From the NCBI RefSeq assembly GCF_900105785.1, contig NZ_LT629799.1:2790001-2854000 (forward strand): a stretch of 64,000 bases of DNA. The letters are read 5' to 3'. Made by a program: the position numbers and the translations under genes. Below are positions 37,614-47,410 of the stretch, in pieces. Every line of letters begins with the position of its first letter. Within the stretch, counting starts at the first letter, position 1. The stretch comes from Microlunatus sagamiharensis (GTDB lineage: Bacteria > Actinomycetota > Actinomycetes > Propionibacteriales > Propionibacteriaceae). The notes below the pieces were generated by a model, which saw nothing but the letters and a program-made list of their open reading frames with translations, had not been told where the DNA came from and did not search any database.

Positions 37614-39395
37614 ATGGTCAGCCTCGTCAACGCCGAACGCATCGGCATCACCTTCGGCACCCGTACGCTCCTCGACTCCGTCAGCCTCGGCCTCTCCCGC
37701 GGCGACGTCATCGGGGTCGTCGGGCGCAACGGCGACGGCAAGACCACCCTGCTCAAGATCCTGACCGGCGAGGGCGAGCCCGACTCCGGCCGTGTCACGC
37801 AGACCGGCCGCGTCTCCGTCGGCCACCTGCACCAGACCGACGACGTCCCGCCGGGCACCACCGTGCGCGCGATCATCGTCGACGGCGAGCCCGACCACGT
37901 CTGGGCCGCCGACGCCGGCACCCGCTCCGTCGTGGAGCACCTGCTCGCCGACATCGACCTCGACACCGAGCTGACCACGCTCTCCGGCGGCGAGCGGCGC
38001 CGCGTCGCGCTCACCGAGCTGCTGCTGGGCGACCACGACCTGCTGGTCCTCGACGAGCCGACGAACCACCTCGACGTGGAGGCCGTCGCCTGGCTCGCCG
38101 ACGCGCTCAACGCCCTCCAGGCCCGCTCCGTCGCGATGCTCGTGGTGAGCCACGACCGGTGGTTCCTCGACGCGATCTGCACGCGGATCTGGGAGGTCCA
38201 CGACGCCCGCGTCGACGCGTACGACGGCGGCTACGCGGCGTACGTCCTCGCCCGAGCCGAGCGCGCCCGCCAGGCCAGCGCCAACGAGGCGCGTCGCCAG
38301 AACCTGCTGCGCAAGGAGCTCGCGTGGCTCCGGCGTGGCCCGCCCGCGCGGACGTCGAAGCCGCAGTTCCGGATCGACGCGGCCAACGCCCTGATCGCCG
38401 ACGAGCCGCCGCCGCGCGACCGCTTCGAGCTGCAGCGCTTCGCCACGAGCCGGCTGGGCAAGGACGTCTTCGACCTCACGCACGTGAACCTCTCGGTGGG
38501 GCACCCGCCGAAGGTGCTGCTCGAGGACCTCACCTGGTCGATCGGGCCGGGCGACCGCATCGGGCTGGTCGGCGTGAACGGCGCCGGCAAGACCTCGCTG
38601 CTGCGCCTGCTCACCGGCGAGGCTCAGCCCACGTCGGGCACGGTCAAGCAGGGCAAGACCCTGAACGTCGGGCACCTGGGTCAGACGCTCATGCAGCTCG
38701 GCGGGCTGACCGGGTCCGAGCGCGTGCTCGAGTCGGTCGAGGGCGTGCGCCGCCAGGTCCAGGTCGCCACCGGCAAGGAGGTCACCGCCAGCAGCCTGCT
38801 GGAGGGCTTCGGCTTCACCGGCAACAAGCTGACGACGCGTCTCGACGACCTCTCGGGCGGTGAGCGCCGACGGCTGCAGCTGCTGCGCCTGCTGCTCGCC
38901 GAGCCGAACGTCCTGCTCCTCGACGAGCCGACCAACGACCTCGACATCGACACGCTGAACGTCGTCGAGGACTACCTGGACGGCTGGCCGGGGACGCTCG
39001 TCGTGGTCAGCCACGACCGGTACTTCCTGGAGCGCGTCTGCGACGTCACCTACGCGCTGATGGGCGACGGCACCTGCGTGCTGCTGCCCGGCGGCGTCGA
39101 GCAGTACCTCGAGGTGCGTCGCCAGCGGGCGGCCGCCGGGGACCTGCCGAGCGGTCCGGCGACGGGCGCGCCGAGCGCGAGCGCCGACCTGCGCGCCGCG
39201 CGGAAGACCATGTCGCGCGTCGAGTCGCAGATCGGCAAGGTCGACCGCCGGATCGCCTCGCTGCACGACCAGATGGCGCGGGCGGCCGCCGACTACAGCA
39301 AGCTCGCCGACCTGCAGCGCGAGCTGGACGCCGCGAGCGCCGAGAAGGACGACCTCGAGCTGGCCTGGCTCGAGGCCGCGGAGCTCGTCGGGTGA
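37614..39395 (+). CDS. ABC-F family ATPase
   Basis: 593 residues, no membrane helices, two ABC domains. Domain 1: [31 protein letters not shown]. Domain 2: [31 protein letters not shown]. The linker has alternating Arg/Glu-rich helices, and a C-terminal coiled coil (about 525-593) as in Uup. Family roles include ribosome rescue, translation factor activity or drug protection. kynU overlaps its stop by 4 nt. Confidence 0.9.
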   Translation: MVSLVNAERIGITFGTRTLLDSVSLGLSRGDVIGVVGRNGDGKTTLLKILTGEGEPDSGRVTQTGRVSVGHLHQTDDVPPGTTVRAIIVDGEPDHVWAADAGTRSVVEHLLADIDLDTELTTLSGGERRRVALTELLLGDHDLLVLDEPTNHLDVEAVAWLADALNALQARSVAMLVVSHDRWFLDAICTRIWEVHDARVDAYDGGYAAYVLARAERARQASANEARRQNLLRKELAWLRRGPPARTSKPQFRIDAANALIADEPPPRDRFELQRFATSRLGKDVFDLTHVNLSVGHPPKVLLEDLTWSIGPGDRIGLVGVNGAGKTSLLRLLTGEAQPTSGTVKQGKTLNVGHLGQTLMQLGGLTGSERVLESVEGVRRQVQVATGKEVTASSLLEGFGFTGNKLTTRLDDLSGGERRRLQLLRLLLAEPNVLLLDEPTNDLDIDTLNVVEDYLDGWPGTLVVVSHDRYFLERVCDVTYALMGDGTCVLLPGGVEQYLEVRRQRAAAGDLPSGPATGAPSASADLRAARKTMSRVESQIGKVDRRIASLHDQMARAAADYSKLADLQRELDAASAEKDDLELAWLEAAELVG

Positions 39396-40654
39396 TGACG
39401 GCGCCGACCACGCGCGCCGACTGCGTACGCCTCGACGAGGCCGACCCGCTCGCCGCCCTCCGCGACGAGTTCGCGGTGCCCGACGGGCTGGTCTACCTCG
39501 ACGGCAACTCCCTCGGCGTGCGCCCCCGGGCCGCGGCCGCGCGGGCGGCGCAGGTCGTGGAGCAGGAGTGGGGCCACGACCTCATCGGCAGCTGGAACAG
39601 CGCCGGCTGGTGGGAGCTGCCCGGCCGGCTGGGCGACCGCCTGGCCCCGCTGATCGGCGGCGGCCCGGGCACGACGCTCGTCACCGACACCACGACGTCG
39701 AACCTCTTCAAGGCGCTGGCCGCGGCGATGACGCTGCAGTCCTCCGCCGCTCCCGGGCGGCGCCTGGTGGTGAGCGAGCGCGACAACTTCCCGACCGACC
39801 TCTACGTCGCGGCCGGGCTGGCCGAGCTGCTCGGGCAGGGCCACGAGCTCCGGCTGATCGAGAGCCCGGCCGACCTCGACGCGGCCCTGGCCGACGGTCC
39901 GGCCGTCGTGACGCTCAGCCACGTCAACTACCGCACCGGGGCGCTCTGGGACCTCGCCGACGTGACCGCCCGCGTCCACGCGGCCGGCGCCCTCGTCGTC
40001 TGGGACCTCGCCCACTCCGTCGGCGCGCTGCCGATCGACCTCAGCGGCGCCGACGCCGACTTCGCGGTCGGGTGCACGTACAAGTACCTCAACGGCGGGC
40101 CCGGCTCCCCCGCCTTCCTCTGGGTCCACCCGCGCCACGCCGGCGCCGGCACCTCGGCGCTGCCCGGCTGGTGGGGCCACGCGCGGCCCTTCGCCATGGA
40201 GAGCGCCTTCGAGCCGGCCGAGGGCGTCGGCCGCTTCCTCAGCGGGACGCAGCCGGTCGTCTCCCTGGCCCTGGTCGAGTGCGGTCTGGACATCGCCTCC
40301 TGCGCCGATCTGGCCGCCGTGCGCGCCAAGTCCCTCGCGCTCGGCGACCTGTTCCTCGACCTCGTCGAGCAGCGCTGCGGCGACCACCCGCTCACGCTGG
40401 TCACCCCACGTGAGCACGAGCGCCGTGGCAGCCACCTGACCCTCGCCCATCCGGACGCGTTCGCCGTCGTCCAGGCGCTGATCGCCCGCGGGGTGGTGGG
40501 TGACTACCGCGAGCCGGACTGCATGCGGTTCGGGCTCACGCCGCTCTACCTGCGCTTCGTCGACGTGTGGGACGCCGTGGACGCGCTCGCCGACGTGCTC
40601 GACACCCGCGCGTACGAGGACCCGGCCCACCGGACCCGCAGCACGGTCACGTAG
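39392..40654 (+). CDS. kynU: Kynureninase
   Basis: 420 residues from GTG 39392 (overlapping the upstream stop; ATG 39395 also possible). VYLDGNSLG near residue 33, [36 protein letters not shown]-Lys in [12 protein letters not shown] (Lys 231), and [11 protein letters not shown] match KynU. It cleaves kynurenine or 3-hydroxykynurenine to (3-hydroxy)anthranilate and alanine. No kynA/kynB is visible here. Relevant because nadA in this window is broken. Confidence 0.92.
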   Translation: MMTAPTTRADCVRLDEADPLAALRDEFAVPDGLVYLDGNSLGVRPRAAAARAAQVVEQEWGHDLIGSWNSAGWWELPGRLGDRLAPLIGGGPGTTLVTDTTTSNLFKALAAAMTLQSSAAPGRRLVVSERDNFPTDLYVAAGLAELLGQGHELRLIESPADLDAALADGPAVVTLSHVNYRTGALWDLADVTARVHAAGALVVWDLAHSVGALPIDLSGADADFAVGCTYKYLNGGPGSPAFLWVHPRHAGAGTSALPGWWGHARPFAMESAFEPAEGVGRFLSGTQPVVSLALVECGLDIASCADLAAVRAKSLALGDLFLDLVEQRCGDHPLTLVTPREHERRGSHLTLAHPDAFAVVQALIARGVVGDYREPDCMRFGLTPLYLRFVDVWDAVDALADVLDTRAYEDPAHRTRSTVT

Positions 40655-41255
40655 CCGGCTCCGGGCGCGCCCCGGCTCTCCGGAAGGCCGCCGGGCGCTC
40701 GTCGGCGGCCGCGAGGGCCACGGTCGCGGCGACGCGCTTCTCCCGCGTGGCTGCACGCTTGGCGCCGTAGACCTGCTCGAGCGCGAAGCGCTTCACCGAG
40801 CGCGGGTAGGCCTGCCAGTGCTCCCGGGCCCCGGGCTCGGCGTCGAGCGCGGCCGCGAGGTCCGGCGGCACGACGAGGTCCTCCACGAGGTCCAGGCTGT
40901 TCCAGGTCCCGGACACCTTGGCCGCCGCGACCGCCGCGCGGCCCGCCGGCGCCATCAGCCCGGCCGCCTCGAGCTCGGCGACTCGGAGCTTGTTGGGCCG
41001 GGACCAGCCGCTGCGGGGCCGGCGCGGCGTGAGCAGCTGCTGGGAGCGCAGCGCGTCCAGCGGGCGGGCCTGGCCGTCGATCCAGCCGAAGCACAGCGCC
41101 TGGCGGACCAGGTCCTCGTACGCGACGTAGCGCTCGCCCGCGGCCTTCTTGCCCGTGACGAGCCAGATGCCGGGCGAGGACGCGTGGTGCTCCTCCAGCC
41201 ACGCCCGCAGCTCGGCGGCGCTCGCCACCTCGACCTGCTCGTACGCCTCGCTCAC
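40647..41255 (-). CDS. YdeI/OmpD-associated family protein
   Basis: 202 residues. GTG 41255 has GGAGG 8 nt upstream and is preferred over ATG 41279. N-terminal DUF1801-like block ([39 protein letters not shown]) then the bacteriocin-protection-like C-terminal helices ([42 protein letters not shown]). Function unclear, associated with antimicrobial tolerance in some relatives. Its 3' end overlaps kynU by 8 nt, convergent. Confidence 0.85.
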   Translation of the reverse strand: MSEAYEQVEVASAAELRAWLEEHHASSPGIWLVTGKKAAGERYVAYEDLVRQALCFGWIDGQARPLDALRSQQLLTPRRPRSGWSRPNKLRVAELEAAGLMAPAGRAAVAAAKVSGTWNSLDLVEDLVVPPDLAAALDAEPGAREHWQAYPRSVKRFALEQVYGAKRAATREKRVAATVALAAADERPAAFRRAGARPEPAT

Positions 41256-41311
41256 GCCATCCACCTCCGCACGCCTCATGGTGGCGCAGCCGGGCGGTGC
41301 GGAGGAAGGGT

Positions 41312-41761
41312 TCAGCGGCGGTTGACCACGGCCGTGCCGGCGGCGAGGTCGTGCAGTCCACGGCGGTCGGTCCCGATCACGACGGCGGGCAGCACGAGGC
41401 ACACCATCAGGGCGCGCAGCCCGGCCCGGAGGAAGCCGACGGGCTGGTTGTCCAGCCGGACCACGGCCAGACGGCAGAGCAGCTGCCCGGCGCTGGCCCC
41501 GGCGAGGGCGACGAGCACGGTGGTCTGGACGAAGAACATGACCATGGTCATCCACGACGTCCAGCCGTCGGAGCTGAGCACGCGGGTGCCGAAGAACAGC
41601 ACCGCGAGGACGGTGCTCATCACCCAGTCGAGCAGGAGCGCGACGATCCGGGCGCCCCAGGTCGCGAGCGAGCCGCGGCCGGTCTCCGGGAGCCCGACCC
41701 GCTCGCCGGGATAGGGCTCGGAGCCGCCCGCTCCGGCGGTCGCGTCGATCGGTCGGGCCAC
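41312..41761 (-). CDS. RDD family membrane protein
   Basis: 149 residues from GTG 41761. Starts cytosolic, then helices at about 38-60, 70-92 and 108-128, with the RDD-like ARIVALLLDWVMS opening and GRGLHDLAAGTAVV close. Positional counterpart of Rv2219A next to glnA. Function unknown; divergent from glnA. Confidence 0.88.
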   Translation of the reverse strand: MARPIDATAGAGGSEPYPGERVGLPETGRGSLATWGARIVALLLDWVMSTVLAVLFFGTRVLSSDGWTSWMTMVMFFVQTTVLVALAGASAGQLLCRLAVVRLDNQPVGFLRAGLRALMVCLVLPAVVIGTDRRGLHDLAAGTAVVNRR

Positions 41762-41831
41762 ACCTCGAAGGTACCCGGAGGTCCGGCACCGGCGGTCCGC
41801 CCAGATCCGCCCGGGCTCGTACGGAGCCCGT

Positions 41832-41869
41832 GTTACGTCAGCGGAACAATCCGGAAACGCACCGGCAAC
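41832..41869 (+). promoter_or_regulatory. GlnR-type binding box, four half-sites, upstream of glnA
   Basis: GTTAC (41832-41836), GGAAC (41843-41847), GAAAC (41854-41858) and GCAAC (41865-41869), each separated by exactly 6 nt. This is the arrangement gTnAC-n6-GaAAC-n6-GtnAC-n6-GaAAC described for actinobacterial GlnR. It lies 142 nt before the glnA ATG, fitting activation under nitrogen limitation. Confidence 0.82.
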
Positions 41870-42010
41870 CCCACGTCCCTACGTTCGCTACCCGTGGACG
41901 TGTGAGGTGGGGGCCCGTGAGAGCCTGCCCGTGCACGCTCGTGAGAGCCCGTTCCTGACCCAGCCCTACCCGTGCACGCGCACCCGGCGCGTCGAGAACC
42001 CGGAGGACAG

Positions 42011-43432
42011 ATGTTCCAAGGCGCCGACGACCTGTTGGCCTACATCAAGAACGAGGGCGTCGAGATCGTCGACATCCGGTTCTGCGACCTGCCCGGCCAG
42101 ATGCAGCACTTCACCGTGCCGGCCGGCTCGTTCGACGAGGCCGTGTTCAGCGACGGCCTGGCCTTCGACGGCTCCTCCATCCGTGGCTTCCAGAAGATCC
42201 ACGAGTCCGACATGGCGCTGCTGCCGGACCCGACCACGGCGTTCATCGACCCGTTCCGCAAGACGAAGACCCTCGCGCTGAACTTCTTCGTGCACGACCC
42301 GCTGACCAAGGAGCCCTACAGCCGCGACCCGCGCAACATCGCGCGCAAGGCGGAGAACTACCTGGCCTCCACCGGCATCGGCGACACCGCGTTCTTCGCC
42401 CCCGAGGCCGAGTTCTACGTCTTCGACGACGTGCGCTTCGAGACGAAGCAGAACACCGGCCACTACTCGATCGACTCCGTCGCCGGCGCCTGGAACACGG
42501 GGCGCATCGAGGAGGGCGGCAACCGCGGCTACAAGGTCAAGTACAAGGGCGGCTACTTCCCGGTCCCGCCGGTCGACCACTTCGCCGACCTGCGCGACGA
42601 GATGACGCTCAACCTCGAGGGCGCCGGCCTGACCGTGGAGCGCGCGCACCACGAGGTCGGCACCGCCGGCCAGGCGGAGATCAACTACCGCTTCAACACG
42701 ATGCTCGCCGCGGGCGACGACGTGCAGAAGTTCAAGTACATCATCAAGAACACGGCGTGGGCCGCGGGCAAGACCGCCACGTTCATGCCCAAGCCGATCT
42801 TCGGTGACAACGGCTCGGGCATGCACGTGCACAGCTCGATCTGGAACGACGGCACGCCGCTGTTCTACGACGAGGCCGGCTACGGCGGCCTCTCGGACCT
42901 GGCCCGCTGGTACATCGGCGGCGTCCTGGCCCACGCGCCCTCGATCCTGGCGTTCACCAACCCGAGCGTGAACTCGTTCCACCGGCTCGTCCCCGGCTTC
43001 GAGGCGCCGGTCAACCTGGTCTACAGCTCGCGCAACCGCTCGGCCGCCATGCGGATCCCGATCACCGGGTCCAACCCGAAGGCCAAGCGCGTCGAGTTCC
43101 GCTGCCCCGACCCGTCGTCGAACCCGTACCTCGCGTTCGCGGCGATCCTCATGGCCGGCATCGACGGCATCCAGAACAAGACCGAGCCGCTGGCCCCGGT
43201 CGACAAGGACCTCTACGAGCTGCCGCCCGAGGAGCACGCGAACGTGCCCACGGTCCCCGACAGCCTCGGCGGCGTGCTCGACAACCTCGAGCGCGACCAC
43301 GAGTTCCTGCTCGGCGGCGACGTCTTCACCCCCGACCTGATCGAGACCTGGGTCGAGCTGAAGCGCGCCGAGATCGACGCGATCCGCCTGCGTCCGACGC
43401 CGCACGAGTTCGAGCTCTACTACGACGTCTGA
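42011..43432 (+). CDS. glnA: Glutamine synthetase type I, adenylylatable
   Basis: 473 residues. Signatures: [17 protein letters not shown], metal/ATP-binding [17 protein letters not shown], glutamate/ammonium region [17 protein letters not shown], and the adenylylation Tyr in [10 protein letters not shown] (Tyr 402). Makes glutamine from glutamate, ammonia and ATP; activity should be switched by the adenylyltransferase GlnE encoded at 52645. ATG preceded by GGAGGACAG. Controlled by the GlnR box upstream; a strong terminator follows. Confidence 0.97.
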   Translation: MFQGADDLLAYIKNEGVEIVDIRFCDLPGQMQHFTVPAGSFDEAVFSDGLAFDGSSIRGFQKIHESDMALLPDPTTAFIDPFRKTKTLALNFFVHDPLTKEPYSRDPRNIARKAENYLASTGIGDTAFFAPEAEFYVFDDVRFETKQNTGHYSIDSVAGAWNTGRIEEGGNRGYKVKYKGGYFPVPPVDHFADLRDEMTLNLEGAGLTVERAHHEVGTAGQAEINYRFNTMLAAGDDVQKFKYIIKNTAWAAGKTATFMPKPIFGDNGSGMHVHSSIWNDGTPLFYDEAGYGGLSDLARWYIGGVLAHAPSILAFTNPSVNSFHRLVPGFEAPVNLVYSSRNRSAAMRIPITGSNPKAKRVEFRCPDPSSNPYLAFAAILMAGIDGIQNKTEPLAPVDKDLYELPPEEHANVPTVPDSLGGVLDNLERDHEFLLGGDVFTPDLIETWVELKRAEIDAIRLRPTPHEFELYYDV

Positions 43433-43441
43433 TCCTCCGGT

Positions 43442-43485
43442 AGACCGAGGCCCGTCGCACCTGCTGGTGCGGCGGGCCTCGGTCT
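43442..43485 (+). terminator. Terminator of glnA
   Basis: 20-nt arms (43442-43461, 43466-43485) with one wobble and a 4-nt loop, 10 nt after the stop, followed by TGTT. Confidence 0.85.
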
Positions 43486-43499
43486 GTTCGGGGGGCTTC

Positions 43500-43587
43500 G
43501 CTGAGAAGGCCTCACTCGATGGGCGGCCGACGTGTTGTCCACGCTCAGCGCGCGGGCTTCGGCCTCATCGAGTGACGCCTTTTCAGC
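43500..43587. repeat. 88-nt element bounded by 22-nt inverted repeats
   Basis: Arms 43500-43521 and 43566-43587 match at 20 of 22 positions with a 44-nt centre. It directly follows the glnA terminator. It could be a second terminator, an RNA hairpin or a remnant of a small mobile element. Confidence 0.6.
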
Positions 43588-43597
43588 AGGACGTCGC

Positions 43598-43884
43598 TCA
43601 GGCGGCGGCCGCGGGGTCGTGGCAGGTGTCGCGCTCGCTGCCGTGGCGCGGGTGGCGGTGCCGCCGGCGGGAGTAGACGAGCGCGCCGCAGGTGCAGCTG
43701 ACCCAGCCGCAGCGGTCCTCGCGGCAGTGTCGCGTCAGGGTGTCGGTGTTGGTGCAGTGGGGGCAGGCGACGCGGAGGCCGACGACCGCCCGCGGCCCGG
43801 CCCGGGCGCGTCCGGGTACCTCATGGGCACGACGGGGAGGCCGAGGCGGAGCCAGCGGAGCCCGAGGGCGGCGATGTCGCTCAT
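43598..43884 (-). pseudogene. Small Cys/His-rich (zinc-ribbon) protein gene, apparently frameshifted
   Basis: From ATG 43884 one frame reads MSDIAALGLRWLRLGLPVVP and then loses protein character. From about 43800 a second frame reads VACPHC, HCREDRCGW, SCTCGALVYSRRR and ERDTCHDPAAAA to a TGA at 43598-43600. The second frame has no start of its own, and its CxxC-type pairs look like a real zinc ribbon. A one-base loss in the G/C-rich stretch about 43780-43810 would explain both. The intact product would be about 95 residues; function unknown. Confidence 0.5.
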
Positions 43885-44041
43885 CGAGCGGCCGCCGGGA
43901 TCGGCAGGGGCGAGGGGCGCGCGCAGGCGCGGGCGTGGAGTGGCACGACGGGTCTTTCCCGGTCGCTGTCGGGACACCGCTGCGCTGCCGTGCCGTTCGC
44001 CGTCCCCCTACCCCGCTCCGCCCAGCGGCACACCCACGGCT

Positions 44042-44086
44042 CCGGGCCTCCGCGTCACGTGACCCGACCGCACGGCGGAGGCCCGG
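44042..44086. promoter_or_regulatory. Nested palindromes before the HAD gene
   Basis: 12-nt arms 44042-44053 and 44075-44086 enclose the 10-nt palindrome GTCACGTGAC (44054-44063), ending 9 nt before the -10-like box. Operator or terminator; which regulator is unknown. Confidence 0.45.
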
Positions 44087-44094
44087 GCGACCCG

Positions 44095-44100
44095 TAGGCT
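44095..44100 (+). promoter_or_regulatory. Putative -10 box of the HAD hydrolase gene
   Basis: TAGGCT, 6 nt before GTG 44107. Confidence 0.5.
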
Positions 44101-44106
44101 CGGCCG

Positions 44107-44838
44107 GTGGCCGCGCTCCCCGAACTGACCGACGTCGAGGTCGTGCTCTGCGACGCCGACGGCAACCTCTTCCCCTCCGAGGAGCCGGCCTTCGAGGCGT
44201 CGGTCGAGGTGACGAACGCCTACTTCGCCGAGCACGGCGTCGCCCGCCAGTACGGCGCGGAGGAGCTCCGGCTGGCCGCGACCGGGCGGAGCTACCGCAC
44301 GATCCTGGCCGCGCTCACCCGCGAGCACGGGCTGCCCGACCTCACGGCCGAGGAGCTCGAGCAGCTGGTCCGGCGCGAGCGGCAGGCGGTCACGGCCCAC
44401 CTGCGCACGGCGCTGCACCCCGACCCGGACGTCCTCGAGCCGCTGACCCGGCTGGCCGAGCGCTTCGGGCTCGCCGCGGTGAGCTCGAGCGCCGACGACC
44501 GGATCGCCGCCTGCTTCGAGGTGACCGGGATGGCCGGGTGGTTCCCGCCGGAGCGCCGCTTCAGCGCTGAGGACTCGCTGCCCGTCCCGACGAGCAAGCC
44601 CGACCCGGCCATCTACACGTACGCGCTGCACGCGCTCGGGCTGCGGTCCGAGCAGGCCGTGGCCCTCGAGGACTCCCCCACCGGCGCGACCGCGGCCGTC
44701 GCCGCCGGCATCCCCACGGTCGGCAACCTGCAGTTCGTCCAGGCCGCGGAGCGCGACGAGCGCGTCCGGCAGCTCCGGGCGGTCGGTGTGCTCGCCCTCG
44801 TCGAGAACTGGGACGAGCTCGTCGGTCTGCTCGCCTGA
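44107..44838 (+). CDS. HAD superfamily hydrolase (beta-phosphoglucomutase-like)
   Basis: 243 residues. Motif I CDADGNLFPSEEP (nucleophile Asp about 15; usual DxDG form), motif II LAAVSSSADD, Lys in TSKPDPAIYTYAL, and motif IV VALEDSPTGATAAVAAGIP. Helical cap between about 25 and 100, as in subfamily IA. Acts on a phosphorylated metabolite not identifiable from sequence. Confidence 0.88.
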   Translation: MAALPELTDVEVVLCDADGNLFPSEEPAFEASVEVTNAYFAEHGVARQYGAEELRLAATGRSYRTILAALTREHGLPDLTAEELEQLVRRERQAVTAHLRTALHPDPDVLEPLTRLAERFGLAAVSSSADDRIAACFEVTGMAGWFPPERRFSAEDSLPVPTSKPDPAIYTYALHALGLRSEQAVALEDSPTGATAAVAAGIPTVGNLQFVQAAERDERVRQLRAVGVLALVENWDELVGLLA

Positions 44839-45042
44839 GCTCCCCGCCGGTCGGTCGACACCCCTCCGGGGGAATTTCGGCGGAAAGTTCGACGACGCCC
44901 TTGGAATAGCGCGGCCCTCGGCTACGGTTACGTCTCGTGCCGGCCGGTTCGTGGCCCCCGGGCTCTAACCTCAGCCGCTACGAGCGGCCTTTCGCCGTGA
45001 GGCGCCCGCCGGTCGGCACTCAGTCTCAAGCAGCAGCGCAGC

Positions 45043-45064
45043 GGCGCGGACCTCGGTCCGCGCC
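45043..45064 (-). terminator. Terminator of the sugar ABC operon
   Basis: GGCGCGGAC/GTCCGCGCC with a CTCG loop, 37 nt beyond the stop of the substrate-binding protein gene. The gap 44839-45101 holds nothing else recognisable. Confidence 0.65.
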
Positions 45065-45101
45065 ACTGTTCGCGTCCTGGGCCGAGCCCGGCACCGACGG
45101 T

Positions 45102-46520
45102 TCAGGACCCGCCCACCGACTCGTTGTAGCTCTCGACCGACTCGGCGACGTTCTCCTGCACCTTGCGCAGCGAGGTCGCCGGGTCCTTGCCGATCAGCGC
45201 CCGCTCGAGACCGTCCTCGAGCGCCTTGCGCATCTGCGGCATCGGGCCGGCGGCGCAGCCCGTCGTCGCCGGCGACACGTCCGTCTTGTTCAGCGAGTCG
45301 ATGGCGACGGTGAAGAGCGGGTTCTTGGCGACGAACGCCTTGTCCTCGGGCAGGTCGAGCGCCTTCTGGTTGACCGGGAAGTAGCCGGTCTGGGTGTGCC
45401 AGAACGCCTGCGAGTCAGGCTGCGCGAGGAACTGCGCGAGCTCCCACGACGCCTCCTTCTCGGCCTCGCTGTGCCCGGGCCCGGAGATCCAGAGGCTGCC
45501 GCCGCCGACCGACGGCCCGTTGCCGGGCGCCTCGGAGCCGCTGACCACCGGGAACGGCGCGGCACCGAGCTCGAACTTGCCCTGCGAGGCCGCGGTGAAG
45601 CCCTTCACCTGGCCCGTCGACTCGAAGGTCATCGCGGTCTGGCCCGCCTTGAACGCGTCCTGCGCGTCCTTGCTGACCCGGCCGGTGTTCACGGCCAGGC
45701 CGTCGGCGACCATCTTCTGCCACCACTGCACGGAGGCGAGGATCGTCGGCGAGGAGAAGTCGGCGCTCGTCACCCGGCGCCCCGTACGCCCGTTCTGCGG
45801 GTCGCAGAACTCCTCGCCCGCCGTCGCCGCGAGCTGCTCGAGGTACCAGCCGTAGATCGCGGCGCCGAACCCGTACGCCACCGGCCCGCCGTTGACCTTG
45901 CTCAGCTTCTCGGCGGCCGCACGGATCTCGTCGAGGTTCTGCGGGGGCTTGTCGGGGTCGAGCCCGGCCGCCTCGAACGCGGTCTTGTTGTAGTAGAGCA
46001 GCGGCACCGAGCTGTTCAGCGGCATCGACCACTGGGTCCCGTTCACGGTGTAGGTGCCGGCGATGTTCTTCTGGATCACGCCGAGGTCGTAGCCGTCGCG
46101 CTGGGCGAAGCCGGAGACCGGCACGACCTCTTTCGAGTCGACCATGAACTGCGTGCCGATGTCGTAGATCTGGATGATCGAGGGCGTCGTGCCCGACTGC
46201 ACCGAGGCCTTGTACTTGGTGATCGCGGTGTCGTAGTCGCCCTGGAAGACGGCGCTGACCTCGACCTTGCCGGCGTGCGCGGCGTTGAACTTGTCGACCA
46301 GGGCCCGCAGCGCGACGCCGTTGCTGGAGTCCATCGAGTGCCAGAAGGTCACCTTGGTGACCCCGGTCGCGCGCTCGAGCGCGTCCTTGGCCGGTACGTC
46401 GAGGTTGCCCTCCGGCCGGCCGCTCCCGCAGGCGGCCAGGCCGACGACCAGGAAGGTGCTGAGGACCGCGGCGAGCAGGCGGCGCCCCCGCGACAGGCGC
46501 GGCGCGCGAGGGGCGCTCAT
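45102..46520 (-). CDS. ABC importer substrate-binding lipoprotein, UgpB/sugar type
   Basis: 472 residues. Lipoprotein signal with lipobox VGLAACGS (Cys about 31). Family-1 extracellular binding protein: VTFWHSMDSSNGVALRALVDKFN, PSIIQIYDIGTQFM, LLYYNKTAFEAAGLDPDKPP, GGGSLWISGPGHSEAEKEASWEL; resembles glycerol-3-phosphate binder UgpB. Its ATG overlaps the stop of the upstream permease (ATGA). Carried outside the membrane and feeds the two permeases. Confidence 0.88.
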   Translation of the reverse strand: MSAPRAPRLSRGRRLLAAVLSTFLVVGLAACGSGRPEGNLDVPAKDALERATGVTKVTFWHSMDSSNGVALRALVDKFNAAHAGKVEVSAVFQGDYDTAITKYKASVQSGTTPSIIQIYDIGTQFMVDSKEVVPVSGFAQRDGYDLGVIQKNIAGTYTVNGTQWSMPLNSSVPLLYYNKTAFEAAGLDPDKPPQNLDEIRAAAEKLSKVNGGPVAYGFGAAIYGWYLEQLAATAGEEFCDPQNGRTGRRVTSADFSSPTILASVQWWQKMVADGLAVNTGRVSKDAQDAFKAGQTAMTFESTGQVKGFTAASQGKFELGAAPFPVVSGSEAPGNGPSVGGGSLWISGPGHSEAEKEASWELAQFLAQPDSQAFWHTQTGYFPVNQKALDLPEDKAFVAKNPLFTVAIDSLNKTDVSPATTGCAAGPMPQMRKALEDGLERALIGKDPATSLRKVQENVAESVESYNESVGGS

Positions 46521-47410
46521 CGGCTCGACCCCGCCGTCAGCCCGCGGACGATGAACCGCTGCCCGAAGAGCACCAGCGCGAGCGTCGGGAGCAGCGCGAG
46601 CACGACACCGGCGAGGACCATCCCCGGGTCGTTCGCGTCGACCGACTGCAGCTGGGCGATGCCGATCTGGATCGTCTGGTTCTCCGGCGCCTGGGTGATC
46701 AGCAGCGGCCAGAAGTACATGTTCCAGGCCGAGAGGAACGACCACACCCCGAGCGCGGCGAGCGTAGGGCGGGTCAGCGGCACGAGGATCCGCCAGAGGA
46801 AGCCGAGGTTGCCGACGCCGTCGACGCGGGCGGCATCGCGCAGCTCCATCGGGAAGGTCAGGAACGCCTGCCGCACGAGGAACACCCCGAAGCCGGCGGC
46901 GAGGTAGGGCAACGCCAGCGCGGCGATGGTGTTGATCAGCCCGAGCTGGGCCATCGCCAGGTAGTTCGGGATGATGATCGCCTCCCAGGGGATCATCATC
47001 GTGGAGAGCAGCAGCGCGAACCAGAACCGCTTGCCCCGCAGCCGCAGGAAGACCAGCGCGTACGCGGCCAGCACGCTGGTCAGCAGCTGGCCGAGGACGA
47101 CCAGCACCGCGACCGCGAGCGAGTTCAGGTACTGGCGCAGCAGCGGGATGACGTCGAGCGCGTTCGCGTAGTTCTCGGCGACGAAGCCGCTCGTCGGCCA
47201 CAGCTTGGCCGGGAACGTGTTGATGTCGCTCGGGCTCATGAAGCTGCCGATGATCCCGTAGTAGACGGGGAAGAGCAGCACGACGAAGAGCAGCCCGAGC
47301 AGCACGTAGGTGCCGACCGGCGTGCGGCCGTCGCGGGCGCCGCGGCGGCGACGGGTGGGGCTCGCGGGCCGGCCCGCGGCCAGCCCCGGGGTGGAGGTGA
47401 GGGTGGCCAT
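46517..47410 (-). CDS. ABC sugar permease, MalG/UgpE type
   Basis: 297 residues, six predicted helices; the EAA loop that docks the ATPase reads MELRDAARVDGVGNLGFLWRI (in part) near residues 185-205. Overlaps both neighbours by 4 and 1 nt, so all three genes are one translationally coupled operon. Confidence 0.9.
   Translation of the reverse strand: MATLTSTPGLAAGRPASPTRRRRGARDGRTPVGTYVLLGLLFVVLLFPVYYGIIGSFMSPSDINTFPAKLWPTSGFVAENYANALDVIPLLRQYLNSLAVAVLVVLGQLLTSVLAAYALVFLRLRGKRFWFALLLSTMMIPWEAIIIPNYLAMAQLGLINTIAALALPYLAAGFGVFLVRQAFLTFPMELRDAARVDGVGNLGFLWRILVPLTRPTLAALGVWSFLSAWNMYFWPLLITQAPENQTIQIGIAQLQSVDANDPGMVLAGVVLALLPTLALVLFGQRFIVRGLTAGSSR

Noticed and set aside
43532-44062. Plus-strand frame over the zinc-ribbon region
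   Set aside because: Biased Ala/Gly/Arg translation without motifs; the Cys/His pattern on the minus strand is more protein-like.
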